DNA of 64,000 nt from Scatophagus argus (GCF_020382885.2 NC_058501.1:9238001-9302000), one strand, 5' to 3'. Positions 36,398 to 50,700 are shown, counted from the stretch's first letter. The notes: generated from the sequence alone by a model not told the origin. Made by a program: numbers and translations.

Positions 36398-36600
36398 CCA
36401 GCGATTTCCCCTCCTTTTGGCGTTTGTAAAGCAAATTCAAGACGCAAGAAAAAAACACAACTTCAACTGCGTAAAAAAGTGTCTTACGCATCATCAGCGC
36501 GAGAGATAAGTAGCCAGGCTGAGCCCACACCAGTACATGACATCATATTGTGTTTGGGGTTCAGAAGGGAGTATAAGATAAAGCCTGAGCCATGTGGAGG
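36398..36600 (-). promoter_or_regulatory. eomes: Probable eomes leader exon and promoter region
   Basis: A strong minus-strand donor (GTAAGT at 36397-36392) follows an open stretch and pairs well with the acceptor at 35061-35060, implying a 1.3 kb leader intron. Upstream sequence contains a CRE-like TGATGTCA near 36540 and lies in a higher-GC block that continues to about 36760. No clear TATA box was found, so the transcription start (somewhere about 36500-36750) is uncertain. Confidence 0.45.
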
Positions 36601-38200
36601 CGGACTGATCACAGTGTAGAGGCGCTCCCGCTTTCACCGCTGCTCTCTTCTTGTGGCCGTGACGCACAGATAGCAGCCTATTATCAGATTCTCCTCTGAT
36701 CTCCAGGGGAGGGGCAGGGGATCCTCGACATCATACCCAAGGTGTATAAGAGCGAGGTTGCTCCCCAATCCATCTGTGAATTGTTTCCAAGTCATCATCC
36801 TCCCAAAGTCTTCACCAGAAAAACACTGTCAGGGGTTACAAATGTGTCCCTGGGGGTCAACAACGCAACGGTGACCTTATTGATATACTGGCTAACCTCG
36901 GTCATTGCCATTACTGTGTGAAGGCTTTGCAGAGTCCTCAAGACTTCACACCAATACCTACCCCTCCAGCATGAACTGAAAGAAAAAGGTCATTAATGTT
37001 CAGATTTCGAAAGGTGGTGCATATGTGGTGTCGGCCTCAAGTTTATAGTGTACGTTTCAAAACTTCAACCAGACTGACAAAATTAGCCTCAAGAATGCTT
37101 CAAGTCAGCAGTGTGAAAGTTGCTGTTAATTTCAGTTTCAAGTAAAGCACAGAGATATTGCCTTTACCTACAATAACATGTGGTATAAAATGTGACAGAC
37201 TGTGAAATAAGAACTTGGAAAGTATAAATGTACCTCACTGACAGTAAGACATAAAATATAACAATAGTAAACAAAATTCTTTAATTTTCAGGTTGCATTT
37301 GCTACAATAGCTGCACAGATGGAACCTGTCCTAACTGAAACTCAGCAGTAGCACTGTCTTTGTAGCAGTGGTAGAGCTAAATACTATCAGCATGACCTCC
37401 CATATCAGTGCTAATGGGGCTTTAGACTGAGGAGCCTGAACTAGAGGAACAGCCAAGGCATGAAAAGGAATTGTCATTAGAAGGTTATTACAGTGTTTGC
37501 TACATTGAGATTTTGTCATAACTGGACTGAAATGAGCAAAGGACCCTCAATGAAACAGATTTGTGTTCCTGTTTACCATCAGTGGCACTGACATAGAGAA
37601 ACAAAAGACATTTTATTTCATAGATTTGTATGGGTCGGTCAACAAGTTAACACTGGAACTCACAAGCACACTAGTGAGACTGTCTGAACACCAACAAAAG
37701 GTAGAGTGGTGATCATGAATGTTGCCCATTAGTTGCTCTAATATGCATTTTTTTTTTTTTTTTGCCGCAAAAGTACAAAGAATTCACAGATGATTTAGGC
37801 CCTTACAGGGAACCATATCAGGACTGTTTCCTCATTGATACTACTTCTTAATTTCAAAGGGAGCCAAATTCAAACTTTAAATGATTCTGAATTACTGTGT
37901 TAATGGGTCACCTCTTAGCAGCTTAATGACCAGCTCTTCTCTCAAAACCAGACGATGCTCAGCTGTTGCTGGGGCTTGCTTAAAGAAAGTTTACATGATA
38001 AAGACAGTGAGAGGATTACCGAGGCAGGTTGCCACCTCTGAAATACACACACTGCACATCAAACAAGACAAATCGACTATCTGGGTAAACTATTTGAACA
38101 GTAAACAGTGTGAAACTAGTCCGTCCCTGCTGATTGCACTGACAAACTGCTTGAGTTGTTTGATTATTTCAGGAAGTCATGAATATAGAGTAAGATTTTA
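36600..38200. other. Intergenic, upstream of eomes
   Basis: No coding homology was seen. The first about 160 bases are GC-richer and may be proximal eomes promoter, with an AGGTGT T-box half-site-like motif near 36740. The rest is AT-rich unique-looking sequence with a 17-19 base T-run at about 37746-37764. Confidence 0.5.
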
Positions 38201-38203
38201 AGT

Positions 38204-38245
38204 TTTAGGAGCACTGAAACCGATGTGGGTTTCAGTGCTCCTAAA
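38204..38245. repeat. Perfect 18-bp intergenic inverted repeat
   Basis: Left arm TTTAGGAGCACTGAAACC (38204-38221), 6-base loop GATGTG (38222-38227), exact complement GGTTTCAGTGCTCCTAAA (38228-38245). The arms are not low-complexity. The structure could be a foldback element end or a small hairpin RNA; nothing around it identifies a host transcript. Confidence 0.9.
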
Positions 38246-41200
38246 TTTACTTTTGAACTAGAAGTATTTTCCTCTGCTTGCCTGTTTCCCCTTTTCACAT
38301 CATATGAAATGTTTATGTGCTGTTGTTCTATTAGTGAGTCCATCTATTACTATATAATGACATGTATGGATATAATAAAATGCTCACTCTGAGGGATCCA
38401 TTTGTATTGTACTGTGCACACTAAACTCTTCCCCTCTCCATCTAGCTTTCTCTTTCTTTATTTATCAATCTACATATCTGACACACAAACACATATGGTC
38501 ACATGCTTTGATGGCAAAACCAGTGAGTCAGAAGTGAGAACGCGTGGAGTCTCGAAAAGTTTTTATATAAGCTACTGTTTGTCCCAGTAGCGCAGGGGCT
38601 CGCACACCCATTCACACATTAGACACCTTAAAAGACTTGCTGCATTCTCCCTTCTTCAGAAATATCATTAAGTCGTCCCTCCACTCAGAAAACTGCTCCG
38701 TTTATCATGACTTCTTTGAACTTCACTGTGCAGAGTTCGACACCATAAAGACGGTTTCCACATTCATCTGCCGACAGGGTGCAAGTTTCTCTTTGCTCTC
38801 TAAAATCTGAATTTAATGTAGGCATGTGCGGGTTTGGAGCCGAATGCAGTCCAAAATGCAACTCTACACAAATGTGAGGTGGAAACTCGTTAGTAGGAGC
38901 AGAAGGCATGTCATGTCTATGCCTTTAAGGCTTTTTGTGTATCACTTAACACCATCTGCATTTTATGAGTGTGGGACATGCAGGAAAGAGTGAAGTCAGG
39001 TGACCTTTGTTGTCATGGTAACAATACTAAACACTGCTTTATGTTTAGGTTTATGTTCCAAAATTATGAGACTAGGTTTAGGAAAATATTACTTTGTTAT
39101 TCAAGCTAACTTGAGGATGTAAATTAGAATAAGTTAATGCTTACTTTCAGCTTCACAGAAGACATGAACTGCGCACCCCTAGCTGACAGTTCGGTTTTTG
39201 TTTGACCCCCCTGTTTGATCTCCTTCCCACTCTTTACTCTATGTCACTTGACACTTTTGTCCCCATGAAATTCATGGGTAAAATAACAGACTTAAGGCCA
39301 CCAGTTTTTGGTAATAGAAACCTTACAGTTCTGAGTTTCAGGTACTTATTCACTTCTGAAAACATAATTATGAAGACCCTAAAACTTATAGACATAAGTT
39401 TAAAATAAATATTTACAGATTCATAGATTCCGAATTTTTGAATGATGGAGAGGAATTAAATATTTTTTAACAAATTAATGTAACGATTTTGTGGCAAATT
39501 TTATACACAAACTATTATTAAAAGTAGAGCATTTTATACAACTTAAAACACACCATGAGGGGATCTTTAAATTTTCCAGCATTTGCCGTGTTGCATATCA
39601 GATAATGCTGCTTGGCTTTCCTGTGTTTATTGGGCAGCCTGTCTGCATAATGGCTTCACTCCTCTTATCTGTCACGCTCGATGAGCAGCTTCCCCTAACT
39701 GTGCCTGCTTTTTGACACGTCTAAAGGGCTGTTTCTGACATCTTGCCATGCTGCCAGCCACCCCTCCTGCAGTGCTCATGCCAGGCAGGAGGAAAAAGCT
39801 GGTGACCTGGCCATCGCCACCCTGCCCTAGGCCACTGCTACCCTGCTGTCAGCAGAACGTCTGTTGGTCTGACGCCATGCCAGGAACTTTGCCTGTCGCA
39901 GCTTGTGATGTCACGACAGACACGCTCTCAGACGAGAGTTCTGATTGGCTCTCAGAGTTTGCCTTTCTCGCTTCCTGGGAACCACACTCTCATCAGCTCA
40001 TAGACATACAAACCTAATTAATTAACCTTCAACTGAATGTGATCTCAACTGCCGATGAGCTGCTTTCGCAGATCTTGCAGAACACAAGAAACACGTCCTC
40101 CTCTTTTCTGACATAATCTGAACATTTGTAATTCAAATTTTTACAACTCATCTTTTACTTCCTTTTGTTAATTAGTTACCAGTGCATAAAGTACAAACTT
40201 CATTTGTGCAAAGGTTTGCTTGCCAGATCAAAACTAAATTTTCATGTTCGTATACTTGAAGATACACTTTACATGAAACAAAACTGGAAAAAGTTTTCTA
40301 CATATCAATAGAAGATGCTAATAAATAACTGACATGGCAAATACCCCTTGATCTTTATTCCACAAATAGTCACCAATAAGAGGTTTTAGGTGGGCTACAA
40401 ATGGCATAAGGTGAAGTCCTCTAGTAGCCCATTTCCTTGCCCCCCCGCCCCCCCGGCTTACATTTATGGTTTGGTCCTACATCCTGTTAAGAGTAGCAGC
40501 AGGAGCAGACCATCACATTTGGTGCTCAGCGTGGGGGCGGTTGGTGAGCTGTCATGTTCCAGCTATCCCATGGAGATACACTTCTGCCTCTCCGTGAAGA
40601 TTTGGTGTTTTCTCATTTGCATTTGCTAATGAGATCCTGTTTGCATGACTTTATACTGGAAGGCTATCTCTCTGAATATCTCTTTGCAAATATAGAAGGA
40701 GGATGAAGACCTATTTATTTAACATCCATTAATCAATTAGTCCTGTTGAGATTAAGGATAACTTTTTCTGGAGAGATTGCCAAGGGAGCAGTGTTATGGT
40801 AATGCAATGTTGCACATAAGGACAACGACACATTCAAAAAATATCTTATTAATTACAGTAAAATTATAAATATTTGTGAGTGATCTTCTCATTCATAAAC
40901 TTTTGGATTGTAACACAGGAACCACATTGACATTCTGAGGTATCACCTACAGTGAGAGTCACCAGTGAAGCAACAGTTGTAACAACTTCACAGTGATACT
41001 GTAAAAGCACTCACGCTGGCATTCAACAACAGCAAAGGGCAATTTATGTGATCATGTGTCTTCTGAAGCTTATTCAAAAGCAAAAATACATGCATTTATT
41101 TTTCTGTCTGTCTTTGCTACAAGAGAGCATACCATTTCACTGATGACCAAAGTGTCTGAGCCTGCCCTTGACAGTTCATCCTGATCACAACTTCACAGAG

Positions 41201-44200
41201 GATATTCATCTTCCTAGAAGCTTTCCTCAGCCAAGACCCATGACTCCCAAAATCACTTGTCTGAAGGGAAGTTTTAGAAGTCTCGTGCCAATTAGGGCAA
41301 GTTCAGAGCACTTACTCGTTATCACCCAATCTGTACTGTTAAGATTTCCTGCCCACCAATCTGTCAGTGTCAGCAGCCCCCGAAAAAACAGTCACAGCTC
41401 CATCTCAGGTCACAATTAAGAGCTATTGCACTGCTAAAACCAAGCTGATTGTCAGAGACAGCAATGCATTTAGGGCCATATAACAAGCAAAAAGTGTTAT
41501 GAATACACCTTTAAAAAGTTTTGAACATGTGCTAGGGTTACAAACCAAAATGGACAATAGGAATTCACATGTGATCTCTAATACATCCTCTGCTGCCATT
41601 ACATACTTTACTGAAATTTTACAAAAAGTTGACTTCCATACATAAAAATATGAAAAAGACATGTTTAATGCCAGTACAGCACTGACAAAATTAAATACAG
41701 CACAGCGTTTTTTGTTTCATGTTCAATGTTTTTTGTCTTTTCAGTTCAGTTACAGTTGTATTGAATATCATGTCACTTGGAATAGTGACTTGGTGAAGGA
41801 CCGCTGCACGCCTTCATATTTTTATTACAGCAGTGTATATTGTCCAATAAAAGTCTGTCTTTTGCAAGACTTGCAAACTTGGACAGGTTTTCTAGAAATG
41901 CCTGCATGATAGTGACAACGCCTGCCACTTCCCTCCACACATTTTTGACCTCTGGTATTGTAAATGCAAACGTGAAATGGTTTCTTTTTCATTTTAACTG
42001 TCACTAGGGCACCTCTGAGTCTTAACAAAGCAACTCCACTGAACCACCACTCAGCCTGTTAGTTCGCCAAATGATATAAACCACAAAATATCTCTTTTGA
42101 TTTCTGAGAGTTTTCACTAAAAATATTGCAAATATTTACTTCTGGGTTGGAATAATCTGAGTAATCACTTGGAGATATTTCTACAAACTTCATCTGAACA
42201 TCACATCATGTTATTAAGACAACAATGTAAGTCGACTGCTCCCTCTTTCCCATCTTTTTCTTTTTATATCTTTATATATATGAAAACAAGATTAAACGAG
42301 AATACCTGTTCATTTGCTGTGTTCTGTCATTCACTGTTCTATCTATACTGGTCCCCACACAGAGCACACATAGAGATTTAATAGATCTACATATATTGAC
42401 CCAGCAGTAATAAAGCATCAGTATATTAAGCCAGCAATAGCAAAAGAACAAATAGATTCTCTGTATTGTTTAGAAGAGTGTCCCTCTCTCCAGTGGGGTG
42501 TTAAAAATATTTTCTGCATTATGTCCTCTCTTTGAGCAGATAGGCAGGACCCTGAGTGTTTTTTTTTTCTTATACAGGGAATCTGCTGACTGTGGTATCA
42601 CATTATGATTAACAATTTAACTACAATCCCCTTCTTTCCCATTGTTATTCTACAGATGACTGAGAATAAGAGCGAAATGCCAGTGACGGCACACAGGCTT
42701 CATTAGATTCATTGATTGATTTATTGTTTTCCATGGTTGTAATCACTTCCCCCAAGGTAATTTGTAAGCTCTTTATAGTTCAGAGGTATAAGCCTGAGAG
42801 TTAATTAATCGGCTTTGTTTAGAACTTTGGAAGTAGAAACGCCCATCTGAATTAGTAATTGCTCGGAAGGCAACAGTCCCCATGACTGAGAATCCTTTGT
42901 TTATTACTACAGATCAAAACTAAGCAGGTAAACAGACCTAATTATGTCTGGATGATTTCTAGATCTTTGAATTTACCTTGATTAACTCTTTTAATTTTCT
43001 TCTTGTCAAATACAAATTTCAGATTTTGTTATGTTTCAGAGGACACAGTGTTCAGTATCTTCATTAAAGTTATAAATCCAGTATTAAAAGTTATCATTCA
43101 ATTTAAAAAATCCAGTCATTGCTCACCAAAAAACAAGGAAACCAACCCTTCATGAACTTTAACACCAAATCAGTTTAAATTGATAAACTGAGATACAATG
43201 TTCTTGGATTAGCTACTTTGTCAAAAAATAGTAAAAATAATTGCTCCTCTCAACAGAAGTAAAGTGTTTGATAATACTACTGTTCCGACCCAGATCTTCG
43301 CCCTTTGCAGAAGCTGAAGTGACACTCTTGTCCCTGCTCCTCCTCATCCATAAAAACCTTTAATATTGTCTGGCCTTTGTCAGTTTTAATTGAAGTCTCG
43401 GCTAGCTATAATTGGCTTTGGATGGTATTTGAATGGGAACTGCTGTTTATGGGTTAAGTGCATCTTAATCAGAGCTTTAATCCAGTCATTAACAGAGAAA
43501 CATGAGGTGTTGAGAGCAGCAGAGAGAGGTTGATAATTGAGAGGCTCCTTCCTTGCTCCCTGTGCTGTGCTCGGCTGTGTTGCATGTGTGTGTGTGTGTG
43601 TTGATGTGTGTGAGTTCATGGAGTAATGCCTGAGAACGTAGCAAGGCAAAATGTAGTAAGAAAAGTACATAAGGACATGCAGTCTATGTAAGAACAGAAG
43701 CTTTTCTCTCTTTACTGTGTCTAAGGTTTACCCATTATTGGACAAAAATGCAAGGGATTTTGAAGGTGAATGATTTGCGACATTACTTTCAGCAAACAAA
43801 ATTCAAAGAGAAAATATTTCAAAAAACAATTTGCTTGATTTCAGGCCATAGATTTGTATTCTGTTGAAAACATACACCACTACTGATAGTAAAAATAGAT
43901 TGTTATTGTCTACAAAACACGACTCCTCCCTACCCACCTCATTCCTCCCTATTGCTCAGCTGTCACATTCTCACTGAGTTTTTCTCACTGTATATTTTAG
44001 CACCTATCCCCAGTGTGAGGTCTGTGTTCTTCCTTATCCCCACCCTTGTCCTGGTCCCCCCCACACACACACACAGTCTATATACATATGTGTGTGTGTG
44101 TATTGAATAAACATGCTGCTTTTAGATAGGGTCTTAATTTGCATCATCCTTTGCAAGGTGTACTTTTCACCATTTTTAGTCTAATTTATTATAGAAATAC

Positions 44201-44424
44201 ACACACCTACTGATCCTATAAAAGCACTGTCAATTGCTCACAAATTCAGTGCTAGTCACCTTCTCAGAGAGGATCACTGGCAAATAAAACTGGGCTACTA
44301 GAGAGGAGGTATATTATCCTCTATGAAAGTATTATATCCAATGTGAATCTGGCATTGGATTTGCTGAATGAGTCCCATCCCCCATCCACTTAATTTGGTG
44401 TAAGTATAAAAGCACAAGTAATTT

Positions 44425-44470
44425 TTCTTCGGGATCAATAAAGTATCTATCTATCTGTCTCTATCTATAA
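44425..44470. repeat. LINE-like 3' tail with ATCT units
   Basis: GGGATCAATAAAGTATCTAT followed by CTATCTGTCTCTATCTATA. The same word with ATCT units recurs at 52600-52650 (inverted) and 58150-58199, the usual appearance of short LINE 3' ends in fish. Confidence 0.55.
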
Positions 44471-44589
44471 ATAATCAAGAGCTATCACTCATGACTTTCA
44501 TTCAGAATCATAAATTTGTTTTGCGAGATACGCATATGTTGGAAAATATGATTTGTGGAAATTGTGCATGTGCGTTTGTATAGTCTTCA

Positions 44590-44770
44590 CCCTAATATCT
44601 GTATATATATATATCTGTATATATATATGTATGTGTCAGGATTAGGCAAGTAATGTTAATTGTTATGGCTAGGCGGTGGTTAAACCTCCAGGAAATGAAT
44701 GTTAGTCTAAGTAATGACCCCAAAAGTGATGGAAACAAGACTCTCTCTGTGTATGTATGTGTGTGTGTTG
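44590..44770. repeat. Degenerate repeat related to 19546-19808
   Basis: Shares AGTCTAAGTAATG/AGTCTATGTAATG and AAAAGTGATGGAAACAAGAC with the copy near 19.7 kb, and contains a TATATA/TGTATA patch and a terminal TG run. Confidence 0.6.
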
Positions 44771-47700
44771 CATGTAATTGTGTGTATTATTTTAAGGTGT
44801 GAAGGGCCTGATGACAGGATGAATACTGTGGGCCCAGTTTTACCTCTCCACCACACATGACTCTCCATGTGAAAGTGTGAAAACATTTATGAGTCATTTA
44901 TAGCATGAGAGGACACTTCCTCCAAGGTCAGCGGGTCAGATGTGCACGTGCACACACACACACACACAGATTACTGTCAGCCCAACAGATATCAACATCC
45001 CAGATGCTGACACAGAGGACAGAGGATGCAGCACTCTGGCTTCAAGGATTTATTTTATCAGATGAAGTGAGGAAAAGATGTCGTGAAGATCTCTGTGTAC
45101 TGGATGCAAAAAGTGAGGGTTCAGACAGCTATATCTGTAGCATGACTACACCAAAACATGACTGTCTGACTGTAGGGAGTGAAGACATACTGGCATCTGA
45201 AAACTGCCTTTGTACATTTAAAATTCACAGATGTGATTTTATTTGAGCGCACACATAAGCACACTCTCTCTCACACACACACTGATGCACATACATCGTT
45301 ACTTCTGAAATGTTATAAAAACTTCTCTTTTATCCATTAAAAAAACTATCGATCTTGTGCTTTGCCTTCTCTACTTGATGGGTTTTTTTCCTGTCATAAT
45401 GGAAAGTCTCCCTGGCCATTTCTTCAGCCTATTCTTCATTTGGAGTAATTATAGATGGAGAGGTAAAAGATGTTTTTTTCCTTTCTTTTCTTTTCTCCTT
45501 CCAAGCTATCTTCCTCTCTCCTGCATGCATTCAGAGGAGCTCTCACCACTGCATTCTTATTAGGGACACATCTGAAAGGCTCCCGCAGCATGTGGTGTCC
45601 TCTGGCCATCCACTATGGCAGCTTTTTGTTAGCATTAACAAGCCAAGCAACCAAGGATAGCTTTTCAACAGGTACAAACTTTTCTTTTTAGATAATTAAG
45701 CACATTCAGACACTGTGCAGTGTGGGCAATGTGGGTACAGAAGCCTAGAGAGGATCATATACTAGAGAAAAGGACAGAGAAAGGGGAGAGAGATGGAGAA
45801 AAAACTTGATTGAAAGACAAGATGTTCTCTTTGGTGTTGTTTAGTGCTAGTGGATTCTATACCAAACTCCTATTCAAATGGTGTGGTCTTCATTTCTGCT
45901 CTCCCTGTTGTCCTCATCTCTGTCCTCTTCATCTTTTCATCAAGGTGGACCATGTAATGAGGAAAAACTCTGGTCATTGTGGAGTGGTCAGAGGTTTGCC
46001 GCCTTAATGAATGGGAGAAACACAAGAAGGGCTGAATGCTCTCCCTTGTTCCTGTTTGCCTTGCCGCAAAAGCCCCAGGATGCCTCCTGAAGAAGGCCTC
46101 CTCCATCCATTCCTGTCTCGTCTCTTGTTAAAGGGGGCATAAAGCGAAGGCAGAGGGGAAAAGTAATTTTCTTCTCATGTCTCTCCATTCTTTTGGTGGG
46201 TTTCTTCCACTTTTTGCTGTGTACTTTCATAAAGCTTATAATTATCTTGGCGAGAGCCCCTCAAGTGAGAACGAATGGGGTCTTTGTACCCTTTTCTCTT
46301 CAGCCCTCTCCTGTTTCTAGGAAGAAGGAACTCATATTAACATTTGCTCCTACCATTTTACTGATGCAGAGAGAAAGCCAGATGTGCCTACAAAAAAACC
46401 CTTTAAATAACTTAATTTTACAAATGTATTTTCAGAATCACCATTGATCATGTCAGGAAAGACAGGAGGATACTGCAGTCACTGGAGGAACTCATAATCT
46501 CATACTTTATGCTTACTTCATATTAACTCGAGCATTTCTATCAGTGGAACTGTTCAAACATATATGTGTCTGTTATGTCCCGCACAACTATGTGCCACTG
46601 TCACTACCACTAATCTTACTGTATTGCCCCTCCTTTTGTCTTTAAATGTATAGAGCTCCAGGAATACACACAGTACAAGAACAACCACAGGCTGATCAGA
46701 CATGACAATAACAACATCTTTACTAACCTGACAGCAGAGATCAAAGGTTTACGGTTAAACTCTCCCCCTCCATCATCTATGCAAACCATACTTCTGCTCA
46801 CCTACCCCTCCCTCAGTCCCTGTGACCTCCATCCCCAAGTCTTCTGGCTGATTACTCTTAATGTAATTTTAATTAAAAACTGTGGTGTCAAAGGGTTTAG
46901 CCTGCCTGAGAAGCGGGTGCAGATTGTGGCACAGTGGCAGACCCCTTCACTTGCTTGAGAGGAAATGCATCCTGACATTGCTCGGGTGGTGCCAACACAA
47001 CCTGATCCAGATTAAGCAAAAGACTTTCTGGCCCATTTGAATACTGTGGTATAACTTTTTCTTTTCTATAAAGGTGGGCGATCTGCCCAGAGATATTTGT
47101 GTTACCTCTCATATTGTTACATCTTTACTACATGTGTTTTATCTATAGGTGTCTGACGTTTTAATTTTGTACAGATCAGTTCCATTAATGCTTCAAATGG
47201 GTTGAGTTGGCAGAAGTTGTCATCATCAAAATATGAAAAATCTCAATATCCTACTTACTGGGTAACAGGAATTATGTTATGGAGCTGAGCTATGTATATG
47301 AGCAAAATAGGAGAGATTGGTGATATGATAAAAATATGAGATTTTTGGATGATAGTTAAAGGTCATGCTTGCCTTTACCATCAGTGTTTCTAACAAATCC
47401 ATCACATATCACCATGGTTATTTTAACAGAATGCTGACAGTCTTGCCTAAAACTAATCCGAAACAAAAGCCAGCAAGAAGAAAAGGTGACGCCACCAAGA
47501 TGTGACTCCCTGATATACTTAGTTGACACTGACAGTCATCACCACTGCCAAATTTCACAGGAGTGACCTGTGGAAGGTGCCCCACAGCAGGGCTCAACAG
47601 CAGAGGTCCGCCTGTAGGTTTGTAATCCCCTCACCCTAGCCGTTGGATTATCTGCTCTCCATCGACCCTGAAGAGGCTCCCCGTGGCTGGGCCTTAAACA

Positions 47701-50700
47701 CTCTCTCAAATCTCATCTCGACACCCAATCTGCCGGCTGTACGACATCTTGGAAGTCACTGATATGAAGGAGTGGGGACTCAGGCTGAGGGACTCAGACG
47801 AGGAAAACAGAACACACTTCTCTTTCTCGCTATGCCTCTGGTAAACACACAATCTGGTTTAGGCATTGTGTTATCAAAATTAGGTTAGTAGGATCAGTTT
47901 TGTTTATATTTTCCTCTCTGGTAAGATCTGTCACATTAATTGTTGCAAACAAAAAAATTATCCTGGACACATTAACAGTACTTTTGGATTCTAAATTACT
48001 ATACTTACACCAAGAATGCACATAAATCATACAACAATGATTGGTTTTCCAGACCTCACAAGTGCAAGTGTCAGTGACCCTTTAACATTCTCTGACAGAG
48101 GCCATGTTTTGTGGCTGTCAGTGGACAGTTGGAGGAGCTGGTGGTCGGCCCTGAGCAGTGAGGCGTGTAGTAAGAGGGTTTAACTTTGCTAACCTCCTTC
48201 TGCCAGGTTCATGGGCCCTGCTGCTTGGGTAATATTGGATCAGTGTTGGGAGCCCGTGCCCCTGCCATATCAGCCAGCACGCTACCTGGAGTAGTGAGCA
48301 GTTTGCACTAGAGCCAACAGGGCTTGATACTCACTTTTGCTCAGACATATTTGAGGAGATTCCTTTTATTTTACAGACTATTAGTTTAAAGGCACACGTT
48401 TTTTTCTCTGGTGTTTTCTATCTTTTCTATCTATCTTTCTATCTAAAAGCTGCTCTTGTTTCAGAACAAAACAACTTATGTTATTGTTTCAGTGGTTGAT
48501 TTTCTCACATAGTAAGTCAGGGAATAAGTAGTACCTGATAGTTCTATGACTATTACATTATGGTTTTTGTTCAAATTATAAAACCCAAATAGGATTCACA
48601 CTTGCATTACATAACCATGCGGTGTATTTGTGTTTTTTGCAGCATTTCTGTGAAAACTGTAGTCAAACAGTAATTTAAGGGAGGAGAAAGGTTTGTATTC
48701 TTTGAGTAAAGGGTGAGCATGATGAAAGTCTGTCAACAGGCCAAGCTGTGGGCGACACAGTTACAGAAGAATGCAGGCTGGAGCATTGAATGTTACCATA
48801 TACAATAAAAACACACTTAATATTCTGTTTCCCAATAATATAGTTGTTATTTTTTCTTATGAAGAATATCCATAAATTGGGAAAATTATGAAGTACTTTA
48901 AACACGTATTGAATCATCACAACCGTTACTGTCATTGTTTAGTTTGTGCATGTCTCTTGGTCAAAATTACTGCTTTTAGAATTATGTGATTGTATTTTTC
49001 CATTTATTTTTACTGTGTGTGACGAATTGGAAAAAATGTCTTCTCAAAAGAATAAGATTTTCTTTGTAACCCCAAAAAGTAGATGACGCACTCTTATTTC
49101 CATTTTCGCACTATTTCCCTCTCATAAGATTTCACCGTTTGGCCTCTGCCATTAATTAGTTGTTTTTGGTTTTTTTTTTATCAAGAAAACATCACTCACA
49201 TTACATATATCACTAATATAAGTTATACCTGCTAGCTGTAGGATGAAACATATCAAATAGAGCTCATATTCTGTCAAGCATTCTAAACATATTAAAATAT
49301 AATTTTTCTCATATTTGGTTCAGTGGTTGTGCAATCATTCGCATGAGCTCCACTTGGCTCTGTTGCAGAAATTTGGCTAGTGCTGCAGTTTGGGGAGATC
49401 TGCTGATATTAAAATCTGCAGATTCCCACCTGGTGTCAGGAGGGATGGAAACAGAAGAGTGTGCTGTCTGGGAGGTGTTTGGTTGGGCTTGGAGCTGTGT
49501 GTGTCCATCTGTCTTTATGTGTCTAAGTCTAAGGTACATAACAAAACAAACTCAAAAACACAGCGCATAGGTGAAGCCCTCTGATCTCGGTTTGTTCGTT
49601 AAAGTCCTTTTCTACTTGTTGAAATTATTGTTTTTTTTCTCTTCAGGCCTTTGATTTACCGATCAAAAAGTCTGCTCCTCCTTAGAAGAGAGTCGCAGCT
49701 TTAGCCTTACAAGGTCAGAGAGCTGTGAGAATGTCAGGTAAAAAGGCAAAAGATTCACTATACCCCCTCTGCTGATGGTGTGTGTGGGTGAGTGTGAATA
49801 GTGAAGGCGCACTATGTGTATGTGTATATGTGTGGTTTGGATGTGGAGGTGGGTATCTCACGCCTGTTTTTTTACTGTAGTCTATAGTCTGTCTGTATGT
49901 GTGAAGCTTGTCTTCAAGGTAAGTGTTTATGTGTGTGTGGGTACCTGTCGCTTTGACTGAACAGGTGGGTCCTCTTAGCATGGGATCTAGACAACCAGTT
50001 CGCCACACAACTGACTGTGGTCAGGCTCACTGTGCTTAGCTTGCAGTCTGTGGTGCAGGCTCAGATACATTGTGGTTGGATGTCAATGTACTTTCAGTGG
50101 AGTATTCTTTCACCGTTCTGGCCCTTTTCCACTCATACCAGTTGGTCCAAATAGCATATTTTATTGTATATTGTTTTGCATGAAATAGTACATTAAGTCT
50201 TGCAAAACTAAAACTATAATAATTTCACTATACACTGGAATAACTGGATGCTAAAAATATAATAGCTTACAGCTGTGTTACTTCTGTAGACCAAAATACA
50301 TGCTGGCATTAACAAGAAATTAATGCAATAATAACTTTAATAATAATAAAATGTAGATAAATTCCATGTAATCATGGTAATGAAAGGAAACACTAAATTC
50401 ACTAAACTGAGAGAGTGGAAAAATACACAAGAACACCGTACTATATGATTCTTTGCATGAAATACAATGTAGCTCCCCAATCAACAGCTCTCTGACATAC
50501 CAGTTTGAAGGTGAGAGCTTTCAGCCAGTACTCTGTAGGACTATTGCCTCGTGTTAAGGTGTAACTGTGTGGTGCATCCAGGAGGAAACAGCAATACAGC
50601 TGATGTCTTTTTGTGGCAAACTATACTAGTCATTACTTTCATTGTTATTAAATTATGATTGGAGATGTCTTTAATACAATGGGTCTTTCACAATTGTAAA

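Noticed and set aside
39748..40017. 89-codon plus-strand ORF in the GC-rich patch
   Set aside because: No domain recognised and no splice context; kept only as part of a possible regulatory patch.
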